Below, piece after piece: positions 8,372 through 12,508 of a stretch of 12,508 nt of DNA. The notes under the pieces were generated by a model. It saw only the letters and a program-made list of their open reading frames with translations, was not told the origin of the DNA and ran no database searches. The translations under genes and the position numbers were made by a program. Numbering within the stretch: position 1 is the stretch's first letter; each line of letters begins with the position of its first letter. The DNA comes from BMS3ABIN04 sp965554225 (GTDB taxonomy: Bacteria > Bacteroidota > Ignavibacteria > Ignavibacteriales > Melioribacteraceae): the NCBI GenBank assembly GCA_965554225.1, contig CBEVZC010000090.1, positions 1 to 12,508 on the forward strand. The letters are read 5' to 3'.

Positions 8372-8983
8372 TTAATCCCCTAAGATAAAAAATATGTGAT
8401 AAGTATTATCTTTAGACACGAAATATTTTTTTATTGTAAAGACCTGTTCCATGGCTTTCTTAATTGCATTCATTGAAAAATCTTTTTTTCCGACTTCCCA
8501 ATAATGTTGACCGTCGAATTGATGTTTTTTATAAAATTTTGGAATGAGACATTGAATACTAATATCATGAACTATTGGCAAATATGATGAGAATTTGAAT
8601 TTTAAATTAGCATAAGGCAAACTAATAATAGCTTTTCCTTTGCTGACTCGTTTTATTTCTTTAAGAATAAATACAAATTTATCAAATGGGAGATGTTCCA
8701 AAACCTCAAAACAGGTTACAATATCAAAGGAATTATTTTTAAATGGTAAAGATTCAATATTCCCTTGAACATCAGGCCTTAGACTGAAATCAAAGTCAAG
8801 CCCTGTATATTTAATATCTTCAGGTAAAAGTTTTTCTAATACCTTTCCACCAACTCCAATATCTAAAATTGAATGTGGATTTATTTCGGTTATTAACTCC
8901 AATTGAGTGTGATAAGAAAGAAACCGATCTTTATCAATATAATCCACAAAATTATAGTGCGCTATATCAACTTGGGATTTCAT
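8372..8983 (-). CDS. Class I SAM-dependent methyltransferase in glycan operon
   Basis: A 203-residue methyltransferase of the Methyltransf_11/UbiE-like fold. The SAM-binding loop is SILDIGVGG (38-46), followed by the strand-2 acidic region GLDFDF (61-66), QGNIESLPFKNNSFDIVTC (73-91) and EVLEHL (93-98), the usual post-motif helix start. No membrane segment or second domain is present, and the length is normal for a stand-alone enzyme. Its ATG overlaps the flippase stop codon (ATGA at 8980-8983), so the two are probably translated together, and the next glycosyltransferase begins 10 bp later. In this setting it may methylate a sugar of the glycan, either as modification or as a chain-end cap, but it carries no glycan-specific domain and its substrate is not shown by the sequence. 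Local GC is low (see finding). Confidence 0.88.
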   Translation of the reverse strand: MKSQVDIAHYNFVDYIDKDRFLSYHTQLELITEINPHSILDIGVGGKVLEKLLPEDIKYTGLDFDFSLRPDVQGNIESLPFKNNSFDIVTCFEVLEHLPFDKFVFILKEIKRVSKGKAIISLPYANLKFKFSSYLPIVHDISIQCLIPKFYKKHQFDGQHYWEVGKKDFSMNAIKKAMEQVFTIKKYFVSKDNTYHIFFILGD

Positions 8984-10239
8984 AGACTACTTTTAAGTTT
9001 TCTTTGGACAAAATAATAAGTTACAAGTTTACTGGTTATTGAAACAAATAAAATACTGTAAATTACGCCTATAAATCCCAATTTTGTAGCAAGAAAAAAT
9101 GCCAGTAAAACATTCAATATACCAAACGGAATAGTTATTAAACTATACTTAGCATAACCGGTAGCAATTAAAAAAGGCTGCGAAAGAATACTGGTTGTAA
9201 GAAGTAATGGTAAATGAAAAATTAATATATTAAAAATAATTGAGAAATTTTGAGTATTGTATTTAGGTAAAAATGTTTCAATTAGGCTTGGCAATATAAG
9301 CCAAAGTAAAAAAGCTATTATAATCGAAATCGGAAATACATAGATTATCATTCTATTAAAATATGAAACAGCAATATTCTTTTTTTTCTCTACAATTAAT
9401 TCTGTTACTCTCGGCGAAATTATTTGACCGAATACAAGGAAAGGAAAAGCTAGCAACATAAAAATTTTGTCAATTATTTCAACAAATCCGGTTTCATTGA
9501 AATAACCAAATTTTCCTAATATAATACTATTTGCTTTTGAATATAAAAAATGACCAAGACCTGAAATACCGATAATAATTGAATATTTCCAGATTACCGC
9601 AAAGAGCTTTTTGTCAATTGTAAAAGAATAATTTTTGTAACTAACTGCAAACAGAATAAATAATAGGAAGTAATAAAGGTCCAAAGCCAGGAATGTGCCG
9701 ACCAGTCTATATTTGCTTATTAAGAAATAAGTCGCTGTAACCGATATTGCTCCGGCAATAAGAGCAATTACCGTCAGGATTTTGAATTTTTTTAATCCTA
9801 AATAAATGCCGTCGTACAAAGAAGAGAAGGGCAAAAAGAAAAATAAAGGAAGCAAATATTTTATGTAAATATAGTTTTTACCAACAATCTCTTTCTCGAA
9901 AGAAATAAATAAAAAAGTAAGAATAACAATAATGGAAAATAGAGTAAGAGCAGCATTAAAAAAAATAGCCTTAACCTTTTCAGGATCACTAATATTGAAT
10001 TCCGCTACAAACTTTGAGACCGCTTTGGAAATTCCAAAATCTGCAAATAGAGAAAACAAAAAACCAAATGCGATTGTGTAAGTATAAATTCCTAATTCTT
10101 CGGGTGTAAGCAGCTTTGCTGAGATAAATAAAATTAAAAAAACTACACCTTGTCTACTTCCCAATTGTAAAGCACGCCATATATAATTTTCAATATGACT
10201 TTTTCTGGTATGAAAAATTTGTGCAAATTTTGCTTTCAA
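8980..10239 (-). CDS. Wzx-type polysaccharide flippase (MOP superfamily)
   Basis: A 419-residue polytopic membrane protein with about twelve hydrophobic segments (roughly 30-44, 50-70, 90-113, 125-145, 153-173, 178-199, 215-235, 258-275, 297-318, 330-352, 362-385 and 387-410). This is the pattern of the Wzx/RfbX oligosaccharide flippases. The N-terminal region matches the family: a basic amphipathic start, SRQGVVFLILFISAKLL (28-44), then TPEELGIYTY (45-54) and DFGISKAVSKFVAEF (67-81). It should flip the undecaprenyl-linked oligosaccharide to the periplasmic face. The TTG start is the only usual start codon available: the frame closes upstream at 10285-10287 without an ATG or GTG, and the next internal methionine is far downstream. 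No Shine-Dalgarno site is visible. It is the first gene of the operon, divergent from the GT2 gene, and its stop overlaps the methyltransferase start. Confidence 0.9.
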   Translation of the reverse strand: MKAKFAQIFHTRKSHIENYIWRALQLGSRQGVVFLILFISAKLLTPEELGIYTYTIAFGFLFSLFADFGISKAVSKFVAEFNISDPEKVKAIFFNAALTLFSIIVILTFLFISFEKEIVGKNYIYIKYLLPLFFFLPFSSLYDGIYLGLKKFKILTVIALIAGAISVTATYFLISKYRLVGTFLALDLYYFLLFILFAVSYKNYSFTIDKKLFAVIWKYSIIIGISGLGHFLYSKANSIILGKFGYFNETGFVEIIDKIFMLLAFPFLVFGQIISPRVTELIVEKKKNIAVSYFNRMIIYVFPISIIIAFLLWLILPSLIETFLPKYNTQNFSIIFNILIFHLPLLLTTSILSQPFLIATGYAKYSLITIPFGILNVLLAFFLATKLGFIGVIYSILFVSITSKLVTYYFVQRKLKSSL

Positions 10240-10335
10240 ATTGGTCTGAATTTTAGTGTATGTTTTAAGATATTTTATAAGATTTTATGTAATTTCAACA
10301 TTGAAACATAATAAATTGAATTAAAAGAAGTTTAC
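10240..10335. promoter_or_regulatory. Divergent intergenic region, likely promoters for the glycan operon and the GT2-nadK group
   Basis: This 96-bp, very A/T-rich gap separates the divergent starts of the flippase and the GT2 gene, so it should hold both promoters. A short dyad TTTCAA-CA-TTGAAA (10293-10306) lies near its centre; each half gives a -35-like TTGAAA on one strand. On the minus strand a -10-like TAAAAT (complement of 10272-10277) follows TTGAAA with a short 15-bp spacer. No convincing -10 at proper spacing is seen on the plus strand. Exact promoters are therefore unresolved. Confidence 0.4.
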
Positions 10336-11106
10336 ATGAAGGAAATATTTAGGATTTCATCTATAATTATTGCAAAGAATGAAGCGCAAAACATTCGGCG
10401 GTGTATTGAAAGCCAGATTAATTGTATAGATGAAATTATTGTATTGATAGACAAGGACACAAACGATGAAACCGTAGAGATTGTAAAGTCTTTTCCTAAA
10501 GTTAAATGGGAAATAATTGAATGGATGGGATACGGTAAAACAAAGCAGTACGGTGTTGATAAATCGGAGAATGAATGGATACTTTGGATTGATGCGGATG
10601 AAGCAATTACACCCGAATTGGAAACAGAACTCAATAAATTTAAGAATTTAACTCCATCTTTTAATGCATACCAAGTTTCACGCAGAGCATATTTCTTAGG
10701 AAAATGGATAAAACATAGCGGGTGGTATCCGGGATATGTTATCAGGTTGTTTAATAAGCAATTTGCCCGTTTTAGTCTGAGCGAAGTGCATGAACATTTA
10801 CTTGTTGAAGGAAATATAGGAGAGTTAAATAACGATTTGGAGCATTATACCGATCCGAATATTTTTCATTACTATGAAAAATTTAACAGGTATACTTCTC
10901 TCGCAGCTGCCGAATTGAAAACAAAAGGAAAATCTGCAAAATTAAACGATCTGCTTCTTCGTCCGTTTTTTATTTTCGTAAAAATGTATATCTTAAAACA
11001 AGGATTTCTTGACGGTATACAAGGGTTTATGTTAGCTGTATTTTCTGCAAATTATGTATTTACAAAATACAGTAAGCTTTGGGAATTGAAAAAAAGAACT
11101 AATTAG
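10336..11106 (+). CDS. GT2-family glycosyltransferase, WaaE/KdtX-like core enzyme
   Basis: A 256-residue GT-A glycosyltransferase. The N-terminus has the GT2 nucleotide-binding start SSIIIAKNEAQNIRRCIES (8-26) and DEIIVLID (32-39). The metal-binding DxD equivalent is DADE (86-89) in WILWIDADEAIT. The region 63-71 (WMGYGKTKQ), then FLGKWIKHSGWYPGYVIRLF (120-139) and EVHEHL (150-155), matches the WaaE/KdtX subgroup that adds glucose to the heptose of lipopolysaccharide inner core. The C-terminal part (205-235) is hydrophobic and may associate with the membrane. The ATG has a purine-rich AAAAGAAG about 5-7 nt upstream. The NAD kinase gene follows after 10 bp. The role as a core or surface-glycan transferase is well supported by family resemblance; the exact acceptor is not. 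Confidence 0.87.
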   Translation: MKEIFRISSIIIAKNEAQNIRRCIESQINCIDEIIVLIDKDTNDETVEIVKSFPKVKWEIIEWMGYGKTKQYGVDKSENEWILWIDADEAITPELETELNKFKNLTPSFNAYQVSRRAYFLGKWIKHSGWYPGYVIRLFNKQFARFSLSEVHEHLLVEGNIGELNNDLEHYTDPNIFHYYEKFNRYTSLAAAELKTKGKSAKLNDLLLRPFFIFVKMYILKQGFLDGIQGFMLAVFSANYVFTKYSKLWELKKRTN

Positions 11107-11116
11107 GATTTAAATA

Positions 11117-12013
11117 ATGACCATTGGAATAATACCAAATACATCGAAATCGAACATTTGGAAGATTGTTAAAATTTTAGTCCAAAAACTTGAAAACGCC
11201 GGACTAAATTTTTTAATCAGCGAATCTATAATGGATTCCGAATATATTGGTGATCAGAAGCTTAACGGGGCAGTGATCTTAGACCATGATGAACTATTTG
11301 AGCAAAGTGATGTAGTAATTTCTATTGGCGGAGATGGTACAATGCTTAATACGGCTTTTGAAACCCGAAAAACCGAAACGCCACTAATTGGAATAAATTA
11401 TGGGAAATTAGGGTTTTTAGCGGAATTTGATATTAATAATATTGATACTCTGGTTGATAGTTTAAAAAAGGGAAACTTTGTTGTAGAAGAAAGAATGGCA
11501 TTAGAAGGATTTTGCAGAGAAGATCTTGACGAAGATTTATATGCTGTAAATGATATTGTTATTGATAGAGGAAGATGGCCTAAAATGATTGAGATGGAAG
11601 TTAAAGCGGATGATGAATATGTATCCACATTTTCTGCGGACGGGATAATTATTGCCACTCCAACTGGATCGACCGGTTATTCGTTATCAACAGGGGGACC
11701 AATAGTAAGCCCTAAATCGGATGTTATAACTTTAAGTCCCATCTCTCCGCATACATTAACTATGAGACCTTTAGTATTGGCAAGCAGCCAAAAAATATCA
11801 ATAACGGCGCGTTCGCCCCACACTACTATTCAAGTAATCTGCGACGGGCAGCGTGTTAACTATTTTAAACCGCCAACAACAATTGAAATTTATAAAAGCA
11901 AGAAGCATATAAAGTTGGTGCACACAAAAAATAACAACTATTTTGAGATCCTTAGAAATAAATTATTCTGGGGATTAGACGTAAGAGCAAATAAAAAGAA
12001 TGATGAGGTATAA
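11117..12013 (+). CDS. nadK: NAD kinase
   Basis: A 298-residue cytoplasmic enzyme that phosphorylates NAD to NADP, the main source of the cell's NADP(H) pool. The diagnostic GGDGTM motif (71-76) carries the catalytic aspartate D73. It is followed by GINYGKLGFLAEF (92-104), AVNDIVIDRG (143-152, the NE/ND nicotinamide-site motif, here ND), and ADGIIIATPTGSTGYSLS (174-191) with STGGPIVSP (191-199), all standard for the family. Length is normal for bacterial NAD kinases. The ATG lies 10 bp after the GT2 stop, and the next gene starts 1 bp after the TAA, so it is probably the middle gene of an operon. No abnormal residues were noticed at the active site; the protein should be functional. Confidence 0.96.
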   Translation: MTIGIIPNTSKSNIWKIVKILVQKLENAGLNFLISESIMDSEYIGDQKLNGAVILDHDELFEQSDVVISIGGDGTMLNTAFETRKTETPLIGINYGKLGFLAEFDINNIDTLVDSLKKGNFVVEERMALEGFCREDLDEDLYAVNDIVIDRGRWPKMIEMEVKADDEYVSTFSADGIIIATPTGSTGYSLSTGGPIVSPKSDVITLSPISPHTLTMRPLVLASSQKISITARSPHTTIQVICDGQRVNYFKPPTTIEIYKSKKHIKLVHTKNNNYFEILRNKLFWGLDVRANKKNDEV

Positions 12014-12014
12014 A

Positions 12015-12508
12015 ATGAAATTATCAATATTTATAATATTAATGTTTAGCATTTCCACAGCATTTGCACAACAGAAGCATAAGTTAACCGTTGATGCAAG
12101 AACCGGTAAACCTATGCTGATGGGAGAAGTTAATCGTAAAGCATTTCAAGATTCAAGTTTTGCTTCTTGGTTTAATACTCAATATAAATTTTATAAACCT
12201 GATACTAAAACCGAAGAAGCGCTTGTTCCCGGATTAAAGGATAAAAAGATTGAAATAGTGATGGGTACTTGGTGCAGTGATAGCAGAAGGGAAGTGCCAA
12301 GAGTTCTAAAAGTTCTGGATGAAGCGAATTTCCCGGACAGTAGTTTGGAAATTATTACCATAAACAGGAAAATTAAATCAATTGATAATAAAGTTGACAG
12401 CTTGCATATCAAAAGAGTTCCTACAATTATTGTTTATGAAAACGGGAAAGAGCTGGGAAGAATAATTGAGTCGCCTATAGAAACTCTGGAAAAGGATTTA
12501 GAAAATAT
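12015..12508 (+). CDS. Secreted thioredoxin-fold protein with CxxS site (3' end outside window)
   Basis: The first 164 codons of a gene that continues past the right edge. Residues 1-18 form a typical signal peptide (basic start, hydrophobic core, AFA before QQ), so the protein is exported, probably to the periplasm. A thioredoxin-like domain follows from about residue 78: strand KKIEIVMG, active-site segment TWCSDSRREVP (85-95), and RVPT (134-137) with the cis-proline P136, then a strand and ENGKELGRI (142-150). The usual second cysteine of CxxC is replaced by serine (C87-S-D-S90), and no other cysteine is seen in the visible part. The ATG at 12015 is chosen because GAGG (12005-12008) sits 6 nt upstream; an in-frame ATG at 12003 would add four residues. 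It follows nadK by 1 bp. Disulfide isomerase, monothiol or structural roles are all possible. Confidence 0.85.
   Translation, partial: MKLSIFIILMFSISTAFAQQKHKLTVDARTGKPMLMGEVNRKAFQDSSFASWFNTQYKFYKPDTKTEEALVPGLKDKKIEIVMGTWCSDSRREVPRVLKVLDEANFPDSSLEIITINRKIKSIDNKVDSLHIKRVPTIIVYENGKELGRIIESPIETLEKDLEN

Noticed and set aside
3546..10239. Possible novel biological system hidden in the glycosyltransferase cluster
   Set aside because: All six genes match known roles of a Wzx-dependent lipid-linked glycan pathway, and the gaps between them are too short to hold extra genes.
10332..10634. Minus-strand open frame of 100 codons antisense to the GT2 gene
   Set aside because: It is a Ser/Ile-rich shadow of the GT2 coding sequence, which has clear family motifs.
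12191..12412. Minus-strand open frame of 73 codons near the right end
   Set aside because: It is antisense to the thioredoxin-like gene, whose signal peptide, active-site segment and cis-proline are clear.
1..12508. CRISPR array, tRNA/rRNA, insertion sequence or phage genes
   Set aside because: I saw no regularly spaced repeats, no cloverleaf-like segments, and no transposase, integrase or phage-type proteins; nearly all DNA is accounted for by the listed genes.

Overview
The window is AT-rich and gene-dense. It looks like part of a Gram-negative chromosome, most likely from the Bacteroidota/Chlorobiota/Ignavibacteriota group. That placement is an inference from the A/T-biased codons, weak or absent Shine-Dalgarno sites, several GTG/TTG starts and the general look of the proteins; there is no rRNA or other marker gene to fix it. 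I see no tRNA, CRISPR array, insertion sequence or integrase.

Layout. (1) Positions 2-3527, plus strand: the 3' end of a site-2-protease-type membrane metallopeptidase (M50), a full MsbA-type ABC exporter, and a WaaL/Wzy-type O-antigen ligase or polymerase. (2) Positions 3546-10239, minus strand: a tightly packed six-gene polysaccharide operon, read from right to left. It encodes a Wzx-type flippase, a class I SAM methyltransferase, three GT-B glycosyltransferases and an initiating polyprenyl-phosphate sugar-phosphate transferase (WcaJ/WbaP type). Two junctions are 4-bp ATGA overlaps, one is an 8-bp overlap, and the largest gap is 37 bp. (3) Positions 10336-12508, plus strand, divergent from the operon: a GT2 glycosyltransferase of the WaaE/KdtX core type, NAD kinase, and the 5' part of a secreted thioredoxin-fold protein with a CxxS active site.

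Taken together, regions 1 and 2 plus the first gene of region 3 look like a lipopolysaccharide or surface-glycan assembly locus. The initiating transferase loads the first sugar phosphate onto undecaprenyl phosphate, the three glycosyltransferases extend it and Wzx flips it. The WaaL/Wzy-like protein ligates or polymerises it on the outer face of the inner membrane. The MsbA-like exporter would flip lipid A-core, and the GT2 enzyme would decorate the core. No chain-length regulator (Wzz), outer-membrane exporter (Wza) or nucleotide-sugar synthesis gene is present, so those functions must be encoded elsewhere.

I found no convincing sign of a novel defence, mobile or signalling system. The points worth a second look are the long acidic/polar loop of the ABC exporter, the single-cysteine thioredoxin-like protein, the lower GC of the flippase/methyltransferase part of the operon, and the question of whether the lone ligase-like protein is WaaL or Wzy.
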